Positions 36,667 to 45,481 of a stretch of DNA of 64,000 nucleotides are shown in pieces. Source of the stretch: Bacillota bacterium (GTDB taxonomy: Bacteria; Bacillota; Sulfobacillia; JAJZYS01; JAJYTV01); contig JAJYSJ010000004.1 of assembly GCA_021793645.1 (NCBI GenBank), positions 1-64,000 on the forward strand. Direction: 5' to 3'. A program made the position numbers and the translations under genes. The notes beneath the pieces were generated by a model. It saw only the letters and a program-made list of their open reading frames with translations, was not told the DNA's origin and searched no databases. Every line of letters starts with the position of its first letter. Position 1 is the stretch's first letter.

Positions 36667-37878
36667 TCAGGCGACCCAGTGGGCCGTTGCGAAGAGGGCG
36701 ACGAAGAGGGCACCGATTGCAATGCTCACCCAGAGCGCGGGACGGCTCCAGCGCGGGCGCTCCGCCATGAGCACTCCCGCAGCGAGGAAGATCGGCCAGG
36801 CGGAGAGCAAAAATCGCGGCGAGGACATCAGTGGGACGCCGGTGGACGGGTAGAAGAGCGGTATCAGCAGCACAGCCACTGCGTAGGACCAGAGAGCCGG
36901 GCGCAAGCGCCGAATGGCAAGCACGAGCAGGGCGATGCCAAGCACTGCGAAGATGAGGTTCCAGACATTGCTCATGCCCACGAGCGGTTCGCCGGCCGCA
37001 AAGAGATGTCCCCAGTCGAGCTGCGAGAGATGCTGGGCGAAGTCGCGGATCGCCTGCCAGAGCGTAACCCATGGCAGAGCGAACGAGCGGCCCCAGTGCG
37101 CCTGCACGGATTGGAAGGTTAGTGGGTTGCCGAAGCGGGCGTCGAGGTAGGCCATGTAGGCGAGCAGCCCGAGCGGCACGAGGGCGAGCGATGCCCACTC
37201 GCGCCAGGGCCGCCGTTCCTGCCAGAGCGAGATCAGGATCGGCAGTCCCAGCAGGAGTCCATTCACCGAAGCGGCTGAGGCGATTCCCGCGACCAGCGCT
37301 GCCCACGTGTAGCGGCGCAGCGACACAAGGTAGAGTGAAGCGACGGAGAGTAGAAGGACGAGCGCCTCCGGGTAGACAGCGTTGAAGAAGAAGCTGCTCG
37401 GGAAGAAGATGAGCGAAAGGACGGAGTACCACGCAGCCTCTTGTCCAAGTTCGCGCCGGGCAAGCAGGAAGAGCAGCCACGCGCCACCAGCAAAGCACAG
37501 CAGCGAGACGAAGATGCCGGAGAGCGCCGTGCTGCCGAGCAGGTGTACGAGCATGGGGTAGAGCGGGAAGAAGGCAGTGGCGATGGAACGGCCGGTGTAG
37601 CCCAGTGTTGCGATGGAGAGGTACCAGTAGCCGTCCCAGTGTGCCCACACGCCGAGCAGGCTCTGGGACCAGTAGCCGGCTGCCGGCACGAGGTAGCCAG
37701 GCACGCTCTGCACCCAGGCGTGGGGGAGGAAGCGGAAGGCAAGTGCTGCGACCTCAAAGATCAGGATGCGCGAAAGCGCAGCCAGCCCGATCAGCAGAGC
37801 GATCGGTGAAGGGCGAAGGCTGGATCCCTTGGCGCGAGCGGCGTCTAGGAGCTTCGGGGTCGAGAATGCCCGGCTCAA
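36667..37878 (-). CDS. PIG-V-like membrane glycosyltransferase (mannosyltransferase family)
   Basis: The 403-residue protein has about ten hydrophobic segments and the GT-C landmark WAHWDGYWYLSIATLGY in the first outside loop, with FFPLYPMLVHL after it, as in PIG-V/GPI18 family proteins that use polyprenyl-phosphate sugars. TTG 37878 overlaps the stop of the upstream gene (TTGA), with GGTGA as ribosome binding site. It is co-transcribed with the LCP-like gene, which suggests a role in a cell-wall or surface glycopolymer. The inverted repeat 36640-36665 after the stop may end transcription. Confidence 0.75.
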   Translation of the reverse strand: MSRAFSTPKLLDAARAKGSSLRPSPIALLIGLAALSRILIFEVAALAFRFLPHAWVQSVPGYLVPAAGYWSQSLLGVWAHWDGYWYLSIATLGYTGRSIATAFFPLYPMLVHLLGSTALSGIFVSLLCFAGGAWLLFLLARRELGQEAAWYSVLSLIFFPSSFFFNAVYPEALVLLLSVASLYLVSLRRYTWAALVAGIASAASVNGLLLGLPILISLWQERRPWREWASLALVPLGLLAYMAYLDARFGNPLTFQSVQAHWGRSFALPWVTLWQAIRDFAQHLSQLDWGHLFAAGEPLVGMSNVWNLIFAVLGIALLVLAIRRLRPALWSYAVAVLLIPLFYPSTGVPLMSSPRFLLSAWPIFLAAGVLMAERPRWSRPALWVSIAIGALFVALFATAHWVA

Positions 37879-38660
37879 TGTTTCACCTGTTTCTCTCGTA
37901 CAGATGCGGGAAGCGAGCGCACGGTCAGAGGCGTGATCCGTTCATCATTGATATACGTTACCAGAACGAACATTTCGTACGGTGAGAGATCCGTGATAGA
38001 CCCTTGCAGCACCGCCGCGACAAGCAGGTTCCCGTTGCCGGGGATCTCTGGCAGGTACTGTATGAGGTCCTGGATCACTGTGATCGAAGCCTTTCTTGGC
38101 GCGTTCGCGTTCGGCCAGCCGAGGTCCGCGAGGGACTGGGACGGCGTGAGATCCGGCGGCCAACTCGGCGCCTGATCCCAAAGCTTGGTAAGGACGTACT
38201 CCACAGTGTCGGCGTCGATCACCAGGTACCCGGAAAGCTGCACGTGCAGCTGACTGACGACATCATTTGCAATGGCCTGCCCGCTGGCGGTCGGTGCGAT
38301 CTCGGCGAGCGTCTGTCCATCAGCGGTAGGCAGGCTGCCCGGGACCGGGATAATCCCGATGTCATGCTTGCTTGGGCGGATCACGGCGATGAACGCCGCA
38401 AACCCTGGCCCGAGTGAGTCGGTCGGAGTACCGCGCACCGCGAACAGCACCGCCTTCGGCTTCGCGATCGTCGGGTCGATCTTTCGCGGTGTGCTGCCTG
38501 AACGGATCAGCACGGCGGCGCCAACCACTGCGATCACGGCAAGCGACAGAAGCAGACGCTTGCCGAAGGAGGCCGGAGACCGGCCGTGACGTTCGGGACG
38601 ATCGGGATTGCCAGCCACGCTGAGACACCACATCCTCGCGCATCGACGCTGCACGGCCAT
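37875..38660 (-). CDS. Membrane-anchored LCP-like domain protein of unknown function
   Basis: The protein of up to 261 residues has a cytoplasmic Arg-rich head, one transmembrane helix (about 33-53) and an outside domain that resembles LytR-CpsA-Psr transferases in order of motifs: FAAFIAVIRPSKHDIGIIPVPG, then LSGYLVIDADTVEYVLTKL. Where LCP enzymes have the catalytic SxPRDT arginine it reads PVPGSL, so it may lack transferase activity. Start choice is weak: no ATG, GTG 38618 or ATG 38633 has a well-spaced ribosome binding site. It overlaps the glycosyltransferase gene by 4 bases. Confidence 0.5.
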   Translation of the reverse strand: MAVQRRCARMWCLSVAGNPDRPERHGRSPASFGKRLLLSLAVIAVVGAAVLIRSGSTPRKIDPTIAKPKAVLFAVRGTPTDSLGPGFAAFIAVIRPSKHDIGIIPVPGSLPTADGQTLAEIAPTASGQAIANDVVSQLHVQLSGYLVIDADTVEYVLTKLWDQAPSWPPDLTPSQSLADLGWPNANAPRKASITVIQDLIQYLPEIPGNGNLLVAAVLQGSITDLSPYEMFVLVTYINDERITPLTVRSLPASVREKQVKH

Positions 38661-38856
38661 GGCTTTGGAGGCGATGGCCTTGATGGAGAAACCGAAGGGA
38701 CGCTATGGCGTACACTTCTCCAACGCACCGGGACTTCCTTGGGCGTTCACCTCAAGGAACGATGAGATCCTCCGCTTGCAGGATCCAGCCGGTCTACGCA
38801 GAGAGCGAAGTGGGCAGGCCCACATGGTCCGCGAGCGCACGAGACAAGATACCGCC

Positions 38857-39984
38857 ATGAAGCGTCGATACGTTCTCATTCTAACGCTCCTCGGTTCGCT
38901 GCTGCTTCCCTGGCCGGCCGCTCGGCTCGAGACACCGCTCACAACAGAGGAACAGACCGTGAAGGATGCGCTGCAGGCGCTGTTGAGCCGGCAGGACGAT
39001 GCGGTCCTGCGGACAAACGAGCGCGCCTTGCGCACCGTCTACACACGAAGCGGCAGCACCGATGCGCTGCGGCACGCACGGGCGCGCCAAGAGTTCCTGC
39101 ATGCTTGGCAAGCCGCTCGACGGGTGAAGATCGAGGGAGTTACCGTCGAACTGCGCACGCCGGCGATCAAGTTCAGCGGGAAGGACCGCGTACGCGTGAC
39201 AGCCGTCGTCTCTGAAGCCTTCCGCTACCGCCAACAGCAGCGCGACGCGCAGCAGGAGGTCTTCGGACTGGGTACGCGACGCTGGTACGTGCTGCAGAAG
39301 GAGCGCGGCTGGAGGATCCGCTCGGAGGACTACACGGACCCTCTGGATCAGGACACCAGGATTCCTGGCGAGGCGATGCCTGCAGTGAACACCCGTGAAC
39401 TTGCACAGGTCGAACCGCCCCACGTCATCTTGCCTGCGGCCGAGCGAGCGGTGCGGTACGCGGACACGTACTGCGGCGCTGCCCCGGGATGCGGCAACGG
39501 CCGACGCTACAACCCTCGCTACAACGACTTCAACGGCGAAGGCGGCGACTGCACGAACTTCGTCTCCCAGAGTCTGCGCGCGGCAGGCTTCCGGCAAACC
39601 GGAAAGTGGTCGTGGGACGCCGGCAAGGGAGACGGGACGCGCGCCTGGTCAAACGCGGACGGCCTTGCCGACTATCTCGTCGGCAGCGGTCGTGCGCAGG
39701 TCGTCGGCAGTGGCACGTATACAGCGCTCACGCACCCTTTGCATAATGGATCCCCGGCGCCGATCTCGCGCTTGGCACCGGGGGACATCATCGGATACCG
39801 GGAGCGCGGACGCATCGTCCACCTTGGCCTGGTCGTCGGCCGCAGCCCGTCCAACTATGTGATCGTGGATACGCATACGGCGGATCGCTTCCATGTGCCG
39901 TGGGACATCGGATGGGACCGCAGCACGCGATTCGTGCTCCTGAAGCTGCGCTACCCGGAAGAGCAGCGCGCTTTCAATCGCTGA
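38857..39984 (+). CDS. Secreted amidase_6-domain protein
   Basis: The 375-residue protein has a signal peptide (MKRRYVLILTLLGSLLLPW), a middle region of unknown fold, and a C-terminal amidase_6 domain (about 200-370). The domain carries YADTYCG, NDFNGEGGDCTNFVSQSL with nucleophile candidate Cys232, and DIIGYRERGRIVHLGLVVG. NlpC/P60-related domains of this type are found in sporulating Firmicutes and probably cut cell-wall peptides. The ATG at 38857 has a poor ribosome binding site; an in-frame ATG at 38824 also lacks one. Confidence 0.8.
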   Translation: MKRRYVLILTLLGSLLLPWPAARLETPLTTEEQTVKDALQALLSRQDDAVLRTNERALRTVYTRSGSTDALRHARARQEFLHAWQAARRVKIEGVTVELRTPAIKFSGKDRVRVTAVVSEAFRYRQQQRDAQQEVFGLGTRRWYVLQKERGWRIRSEDYTDPLDQDTRIPGEAMPAVNTRELAQVEPPHVILPAAERAVRYADTYCGAAPGCGNGRRYNPRYNDFNGEGGDCTNFVSQSLRAAGFRQTGKWSWDAGKGDGTRAWSNADGLADYLVGSGRAQVVGSGTYTALTHPLHNGSPAPISRLAPGDIIGYRERGRIVHLGLVVGRSPSNYVIVDTHTADRFHVPWDIGWDRSTRFVLLKLRYPEEQRAFNR

Positions 39985-39989
39985 GCTGC

Positions 39990-40262
39990 TCAGTCGCGTT
40001 GAAAGGTGATGGGCTCGCAAAGCTGCGTTGTCTTCGACTCTGAGATGACTCGTCCGCCCTTCACGACGAGCGTTGCCGGGGCGAGCCGCCGGATGGCGTC
40101 CCACTTGTCCGCCGCGTCTACGAGGATGAGTTCCGCAGGGCACCCCACCGCAAACCGTACTGCTCTTCGATGCCGAGGGTGCGCGCGGCATGCGTCGTGA
40201 CCATGTCGTAGCAGTCCATGACTTCCAGCCGGCCGGTCATCTGGCAGGCGTGGACTGCCCTA
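39990..40262 (-). pseudogene. codA: Cytosine deaminase (CodA)-like C-terminal remnant
   Basis: On the minus strand VHACQMTGRLE and VTTHAARTLGIEEQYGL match the C-terminal third of CodA-type amidohydrolases. A frameshift near 40150 then switches to a frame with VGCPAELILVDAADKWDAIR, RRLAPATLVVKGGRVI and a stop at 39990. The metal-binding barrel and N-terminus are gone; homology ends around 40262, just before the TM2 gene. It is a truncated, frameshifted relic, 5 bases from the stop of the convergent amidase gene. Confidence 0.8.
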
Positions 40263-40277
40263 TGCTCTTTTGGCATT

Positions 40278-40691
40278 CTACCGGTCGGACTCTTCGGGAT
40301 CGGTCGACTGCGGCTCGACGGTGGACGTCGGGGCAGACATGGGGACCGCTCTTTGTACGGGGTATTCCGGGGGAGCCGACCTGTCAGGCGGCTGCGCCAT
40401 CGTTGTGGTCACGGTGATCTGGCTGCTGAAGCCGGCGGCGGATCGTACCATGCTGGGTATGCGGAACGCATCAATGACCCACCAGACGAAGACGGCGAAC
40501 AAGAGAAGGAAGCCGATGAAGATGAAGCTGGTGATCCACCCGACGACTGTGAGGGCGAGCATGGCAAGGCCGGTTCCGGCCCTGCCGAGGTAGAAGCGGT
40601 GGATGCCGAGTCCGCCGAAGAAGAACCAGAGCACGTACGCGACGGTGATGTTCTTCGGCACATGAACGGTCACGTTGGTCTCTTGGGACAC
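40278..40691 (-). CDS. TM2-domain membrane protein
   Basis: The 137-residue protein has a TM2 domain: NITVAYVLWFFFGGLGIHRFYLGR, a second hydrophobic helix and WWVIDAFRIP, followed by a Pro/Thr-rich cytosolic tail. TM2 proteins are small two-helix membrane proteins with no agreed role. GTG 40691 follows GGAGGAGGGG and begins just before the domain. Confidence 0.83.
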   Translation of the reverse strand: MSQETNVTVHVPKNITVAYVLWFFFGGLGIHRFYLGRAGTGLAMLALTVVGWITSFIFIGFLLLFAVFVWWVIDAFRIPSMVRSAAGFSSQITVTTTMAQPPDRSAPPEYPVQRAVPMSAPTSTVEPQSTDPEESDR

Positions 40692-40757
40692 TGCTGCCCC
40701 TCCTCCGCACCTCTCAAGGCGCCCCATAGCCTTATTCTTCCTGACGCCGGTGATGTC

Positions 40758-41126
40758 TCAAGGGGCTCGCCTTTCCGCCTGCACGGCGGGCAGCGCTTGC
40801 AAGAGGCGGGCATAGCCGCGCGGCCTTCTAGGCCGCTGCAGCCGCTGCTGGATGAGCGTCCAGGCCGACGCGGCCGAATTCTCTTTGGGCGGCAGCCCCC
40901 AATGCAACAGGGTGCGTCCCGCATGCCCGTGGATCCGCTCCACCTGCCCGATCGACTCGAAGACCGTGACCGTCTTCCAACGGGAGCACCACTCGAGCAC
41001 CGCCTTGCCCGACGGCAGTACGACGCCCACAGCAACGATCCCCGTACCGCTGACGCCGGACGCGTCGACGATGCGGTGCAGGTAGAAAGGACGAATTTTT
41101 GCCTGCGGTTTGCGCCATGGCCACAT
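40758..41126 (-). CDS. Conserved hypothetical small protein
   Basis: The 122-residue protein has RPFYLHRIVDASGVSGTGIVA, then LEWCSRW, VTVFESIGQVERIHGHAGRT, a pattern I recall from small uncharacterised bacterial proteins. The last 35 residues are Arg-rich and unlike the rest. ATG 41126 follows AGGAGG by 7 bases. No function can be given. It is divergent from the MFS gene. Confidence 0.6.
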   Translation of the reverse strand: MWPWRKPQAKIRPFYLHRIVDASGVSGTGIVAVGVVLPSGKAVLEWCSRWKTVTVFESIGQVERIHGHAGRTLLHWGLPPKENSAASAWTLIQQRLQRPRRPRGYARLLQALPAVQAERRAP

Positions 41127-41252
41127 GTGCACTCCTCCTGGATCGACCGTTTCCTACAGAATATCCACTGGCCTGTTGGCGGGTGCGACGCAACACCTCG
41201 GTGGGGGCACCAGCATACGGTGCGAGCAACTCGGGTCTAGGGGGCATGCAGC

Positions 41253-42566
41253 GTGTCCATCGACGTGCGAAAGCGGCTGGACGAGGGCAGGTTCGGTGCG
41301 TTTCACCGCCGACTGATCTTCGCAGGGGGATTCGGGATCCTCTTCGACTCGCTTGATGTAGGCATTCTCTCGTTTGTCATGGCCGCGCTCATCCTCGCGT
41401 GGAAGCTCGCTCCGACGACGATTGGGCTGGTCGGCAGCATCAACCTCGTGGGGATGGCGCTGGGAGCAGCCATCGCGGGCACGCTCTCTGACCGCTTCGG
41501 ACGTCGCACCGTCTTTCTCGTCACACTGCTCATCTACAGTCTCGCGACCGGCATCACCGGCTTCGCGACGTCGGTGGGATTCCTGATCGTCATGCGCTTT
41601 CTTGTGGGCGTCGGTCTGGGCGGCGAACTGCCCGTGACGACGACGCTCGTGACCGAGTTTTTGCCGAAGCCACTGCGCGGTCGGGGCATCGTCTGGCTGG
41701 AGAGCTTCTGGGCCGTCGGCTGGATCGTCGCCTCGCTCGTGGCCTACTTCCTGATCCCGACCTACGGCTGGCGCATTGGGTTCTTCATCGGTGCTGTTCC
41801 CGCACTCTACGCGCTCTACCTGCGGCGCGGCATCCCGGAGTCGCCGCGTTACCTTTGGCAGGCGGGCGACCGCGAAAAGGCGACCGCCGTCGCGCGAGCC
41901 GCGCTCGGCGAAGAAGGTGTCGCGGACCTCTCCTCCATGCGCGCCAAGGCGGCGCCTGTGAGCGCCCTCTTCGCCCCCGGCCGCACCCGCTTGACGCTCT
42001 CTTTGTGGGCGCTCTGGCTGATGATGAACTTTGCATACTACGGCATGTTCCTCTGGCTTCCGTCGGTGCTTGTCGAACGCGGCTTCACGCTCGTCCACTC
42101 GTTTGGCTACGTCCTGCTGGTGACCCTCGTGCAGCTGCCGGGCTACCTTTCCGCAGGCTGGCTGATCGAGCGCTGGGGGCGACGCCCGGTCCTTGTGCTG
42201 TACGTTCTGCTGGCGGCCCTCTCAGCGGCGGCCTTCGGGTTCGCCACTGCGCCGGGGATGGTCATCCTGTTCGGCTGCCTCCTGGGGTTCTTCAACCTCG
42301 GTGCCTGGGGAGTCACCTACGCCTACACGACAGAGCAGTACCCGACGCTCCTCAGAGGCACCGGCAGCGGCTGGGCGATGGGCGTCGGCCGGGTGGGCGG
42401 AATCGTCGCACCGTTCCTCGTCGGTGCCCTGCTGGCTTCCCACACGCCGATCTTCTCGATTTTCCTCATGTTCGCGGCTGCGATGCTGGTCGCTCTGATC
42501 TCCGCGCTGCTGGTCGGCGAGGAAACGAAGGGGCGCAGCCTCGAGGAGATCACCGGAGAGTCGTGA
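41253..42566 (+). CDS. MFS transporter (metabolite:H+ symporter type)
   Basis: The 437-residue protein has 12 helices and the MFS loop motifs GTLSDRFGRRTVFL (after helix 2), LVGVGLGGELPVTTTLVTEFLP (helix 4) and PESPRYLW after helix 6, with SAGWLIERWGRRPVL in the second half. It resembles NiaP/YceI-like carriers of small organic acids or vitamins. GTG 41253 follows AGGGGGC. It is alone on its strand and ends at a strong terminator. Confidence 0.87.
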   Translation: MSIDVRKRLDEGRFGAFHRRLIFAGGFGILFDSLDVGILSFVMAALILAWKLAPTTIGLVGSINLVGMALGAAIAGTLSDRFGRRTVFLVTLLIYSLATGITGFATSVGFLIVMRFLVGVGLGGELPVTTTLVTEFLPKPLRGRGIVWLESFWAVGWIVASLVAYFLIPTYGWRIGFFIGAVPALYALYLRRGIPESPRYLWQAGDREKATAVARAALGEEGVADLSSMRAKAAPVSALFAPGRTRLTLSLWALWLMMNFAYYGMFLWLPSVLVERGFTLVHSFGYVLLVTLVQLPGYLSAGWLIERWGRRPVLVLYVLLAALSAAAFGFATAPGMVILFGCLLGFFNLGAWGVTYAYTTEQYPTLLRGTGSGWAMGVGRVGGIVAPFLVGALLASHTPIFSIFLMFAAAMLVALISALLVGEETKGRSLEEITGES

Positions 42567-42578
42567 GATGCACGCAAA

Positions 42579-42612
42579 AAGAGGCCGTGCTCCTCGGGGA
42601 GCACGGCCTCTT
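42579..42612. terminator. Bidirectional terminator
   Basis: AAGAGGCCGTGCTCC pairs perfectly (15 bp) with GGAGCACGGCCTCTT across a TCGG loop, with an A-run before and T residues after. It serves the MFS gene and the convergent secreted-protein gene. Confidence 0.92.
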
Positions 42613-42614
42613 CC

Positions 42615-43295
42615 TTAGTTCGAGCTCGGGGGAGTTGGAGTGTTCTGCTGCCCGTTCGGCGGGCCCCAGTGCCCGCCGCCGTGCGGCCCGCCCAGAGAAC
42701 CCGTGCGGGTTACGAACTGCTGGACGAACTGCTGGAGGTGGCTTTGCGCCTGAGTGGACTGCTGCTGCGTCATGCGCCCATTCGTGACGGCCTGCTGCAG
42801 AGCCGTCTGCATCGCTGCGGTGATCGCCGCCTCCAGGCCCTGGACGGTCTTGCCTGTCGTCGAGGTCGTGAGAGTCGAAAGCGACTTCCCTCCCTGCAGG
42901 TCAGTCATCAGCTGCTGCTGAGTCAGCCCGAGGTACGTCGCCGCAGCCTGCATCGCGCCCCGCCCGTCCATCATCATGTGGGGGCGGCGGCCGGACATCA
43001 TCCCGAAGCCTGCACCCATCTTGCCGGCCTTGATGGACGCTTCGATCTTCGTTGCCTGGGCGGATGTCAGCTTGCCCGCTGTGACCTCTTGCTGAACGCG
43101 GTCGAGCTCTGCCTGCTGCACCGCGTTTTGCAGGGTGCTCGTGGAGATGCCCAGATGGCTCGCAACGTCGGCGATGAACGCCGCCGCCGGCGAGGTTCCG
43201 CTCGCAGTGCCTGATGCGGCGAACGCCGCGACGCCGCCTCCAACCAGGAGGGGCAGCGCTACCAGGGTTCCGATCAGGAGGTTCTTGCGCTGCAT
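42615..43295 (-). CDS. Secreted helical protein with repeated LGI/LGL motifs
   Basis: The 226-residue protein has a signal peptide (MQRKNLLIGTLVALPLLVGG), then Gln/Ala-rich helices with two related segments, ASHLGISTSTLQNAVQQ and ATYLGLTQQQLMTDLQ. A Met/His patch (HMMMDGRG) and a Gly/Pro/His tail follow. Similar secreted repeats (DUF2680-like) occur in Firmicutes with unknown role. The Met/His-rich patches could bind metal. ATG 43295 follows AAAGGGGT. It lies 91 bp downstream of the histidine kinase gene and may be co-transcribed. Confidence 0.6.
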   Translation of the reverse strand: MQRKNLLIGTLVALPLLVGGGVAAFAASGTASGTSPAAAFIADVASHLGISTSTLQNAVQQAELDRVQQEVTAGKLTSAQATKIEASIKAGKMGAGFGMMSGRRPHMMMDGRGAMQAAATYLGLTQQQLMTDLQGGKSLSTLTTSTTGKTVQGLEAAITAAMQTALQQAVTNGRMTQQQSTQAQSHLQQFVQQFVTRTGSLGGPHGGGHWGPPNGQQNTPTPPSSN

Positions 43296-43386
43296 GGGAT
43301 ACCCCTTTCTCGATCGGATCTCGTCCGACCTCGATCCGAGTATCACCGCAATGCCTTGGAAGTCCCTTCGAGCCGCATTAGATTCT

Positions 43387-44640
43387 CTAAGTCCCTTCTG
43401 ATGAAAGCGGCCAGAAGACGCGTACTTTCGTCCCCTTGTGCGGTGCGGTATCGAGTTGAACGCGTCCGCCGCGCGATTCCACGAGCACGCGGACGAGCGA
43501 CAGACCGAGGCCGAGTCCTTGGCTGTCAGGACCGCGATAAAAGCGCTCGAAGGCCCGATCTGCCTCTTCCGGCGCCATCCCTTTGCCAAAATCCGCGACC
43601 TCAGCCCAGCCGTATTCCTCAGCACTGCCGACGGAAAGTACGATGCGGGTATTCTCCGGGTTGTGGCGCTCTGCGTTGTCGACGAGCAGCGACAGAACCT
43701 GGAAAAGCTCCTGTGCCGGCGCCGCGACGATCAGTTCTGCTGGACTGACTGCGAGTTCATGTGTCCGCGAGGCGCGGCGCACTGCTGCAGCGAGATCGGC
43801 CGTGGCCGATCCACCCTCGCTACCTTCTTCTAGGCGGGCTGCCATGCGTTTCGCTTCGCGGCGTGCGAGTTGCGCGGCCTCCGCGGCTGCACCTTGTCCG
43901 AGCTGCCCCCCCTGCATGAGTTCGAGCGCTCCGAGCACGGTTGAGAGCGGGGTGCGCAGGTCGTGCAGTGTGCCTTCGCGCAGTGCGCGCGAACGCGCCT
44001 CTGCCGCCTCCAGCGCTTGGAACGTGCTCCGCAGCGTGCCGAGCATGCGGCCGAGGGCATCGGAGAGTTCCGCGATCTCGGCAATGCGTCCGCCTTGCGG
44101 CAGATCTTCTTCGAGGTCGCCGGTCTCTGCGATCCGGCTCGCCACGAAGGCGAGATCGGTCAAGGGCTGGGCGATGCGGCGGGCAAGGCGCCAGGCAACG
44201 AACAGGGCAATGGCCAGCGCCAGGAGCGTCAGTACGATGAGGGCATCTTCGAGCAGGCGGACCGGGGCGTTGACCGGCTGCATGCTGGTGCTCGCGAAAA
44301 AGATCTGCCCGTTCGGCAGCGGCTGCGCGAAGCCGAGCTGCCCGGACTGCGTGCTGAAGCCCGGCTGCGGCGCACTGTTCGGGACCGGCCCGGTTCTTGC
44401 CAGCAGTTGACCTGACGGCGAATAGACCCCGATCTGCTCGTTCATCGGCAGCCTGGGCGGAAGGGTGCCCCGCCGCAGGTAGAAAGTCGCGGTCTCCTGT
44501 GCGGCAGTCGCGATCTGCGCCGAAAGGTTCCGCTCCAACATCCCCCGCAGGAAGACGACCGCGCCGATGTCCGCCAGCAGGAGCGCGATGCCGACCACTG
44601 CGGCGATCGCCCAGCCGAGCGTCTGTCTAAGCCTTCGCAT
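43387..44640 (-). CDS. Sensor histidine kinase
   Basis: The 417-residue protein has two transmembrane helices (about 10-30 and 135-160) flanking an outside sensor region, HAMP, a dimerisation domain with phospho-acceptor His226 in TLHDLRTPLS, and a Bergerat ATPase with LVDNAERHNPENT (N box) and GLGLGLS (G2). ATG 44640 overlaps the response regulator gene by 14 bases, so they are partners. The nearby secreted protein and divergent ABC exporter may be targets. Confidence 0.9.
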   Translation of the reverse strand: MRRLRQTLGWAIAAVVGIALLLADIGAVVFLRGMLERNLSAQIATAAQETATFYLRRGTLPPRLPMNEQIGVYSPSGQLLARTGPVPNSAPQPGFSTQSGQLGFAQPLPNGQIFFASTSMQPVNAPVRLLEDALIVLTLLALAIALFVAWRLARRIAQPLTDLAFVASRIAETGDLEEDLPQGGRIAEIAELSDALGRMLGTLRSTFQALEAAEARSRALREGTLHDLRTPLSTVLGALELMQGGQLGQGAAAEAAQLARREAKRMAARLEEGSEGGSATADLAAAVRRASRTHELAVSPAELIVAAPAQELFQVLSLLVDNAERHNPENTRIVLSVGSAEEYGWAEVADFGKGMAPEEADRAFERFYRGPDSQGLGLGLSLVRVLVESRGGRVQLDTAPHKGTKVRVFWPLSSEGT

Positions 44641-45310
44641 CCTCGGCCTCCGCCGCGCGCAGCGTATAGCCGAACCCGCGCACCGTCTGGATGATGCGGG
44701 GGCCGAACGTCTCGAGCTTGCGGCGCAGGTAACTGATGTAGACGTCGAGGACGCCGTCCGAAACCTCCGCGTCATAGCCCCAGACCCGCTCCAGGATCTG
44801 CTCGCGGGTCACCACGCGGCCAGGATTGCGCAGAAAGAAGCAGAGCAGGTCGTACTCCCGGCGCGTCAGATCCAGCGGGTGCCCGGCACGCAGCGCCTGC
44901 TGGCGCTCCAGGTGCACCTCGACGTCTGAAAACGACAGCACCGGCAGCTGCTCTGCACCAGGGCGACGCGCGACGGCGCGCATGCGCGCGACGAGTTCCT
45001 CGAAGGCGAAGGGCTTCGGAATGTAATCGTCCGCCCCCAGTTCGAAGCCGTGGACGCGATCCGCGACATCGCTGCGCGCCGTCAGCATCACGACCATCAT
45101 GCCGCGGTCCTTGAGCCGCGGACACAGCGCGAAGCCAGAGCCGTCCGGCAGGTTCACGTCGACGAGCGCAAGGCGGAACGCGCCGCGCTCAGCCGCTGTG
45201 ACGGCCTCTTCGACCGATGCGGCGACTTCCACATCGAACCCTTCGGCGCCCAGGCCCAAGCGCAGCGTTGCGCCCAACGACGGATCGTCCTCAACGACCA
45301 GAACGCGCAC
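44627..45310 (-). CDS. OmpR/PhoB-type response regulator
   Basis: The 227-residue protein has a receiver domain (VEDD at 7-9, phospho-acceptor Asp51 in LVDVNLPDG, Lys in YIPKPF) and a winged-helix effector domain with LTRREYDLLCFFLRNPGRVVTRE and VYISYLRRKLE. GTG 45310 follows AGGAGG by 10 bases. It is the first gene of the two-component operon and is divergent from the DrrAB-type exporter. Confidence 0.93.
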   Translation of the reverse strand: MRVLVVEDDPSLGATLRLGLGAEGFDVEVAASVEEAVTAAERGAFRLALVDVNLPDGSGFALCPRLKDRGMMVVMLTARSDVADRVHGFELGADDYIPKPFAFEELVARMRAVARRPGAEQLPVLSFSDVEVHLERQQALRAGHPLDLTRREYDLLCFFLRNPGRVVTREQILERVWGYDAEVSDGVLDVYISYLRRKLETFGPRIIQTVRGFGYTLRAAEAEDAKA

Positions 45311-45389
45311 GCATCCATCGCCTCCTCGAAGTCCTATCTGGGCAGTTCCGTGCACGTCGTCGGCCTCCTGCCGGTGCAACTGCCTCTGC

Positions 45390-45418
45390 TTGACAGTGTA
45401 CCCGTTCGACGAGATACT
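45390..45418 (+). promoter_or_regulatory. Sigma-A promoter of the DrrAB-type exporter
   Basis: TTGACA (45390-45395), 17 bp, GATACT (45413-45418). The start point would be near 45425, about 57 bases before the TTG start. Confidence 0.8.
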
Positions 45419-45481
45419 TTAGGCAGTTAAACAATTCTGCGGATGCGACAGTGCATCTGGAGATTTTGCGAGGTGACTGGG

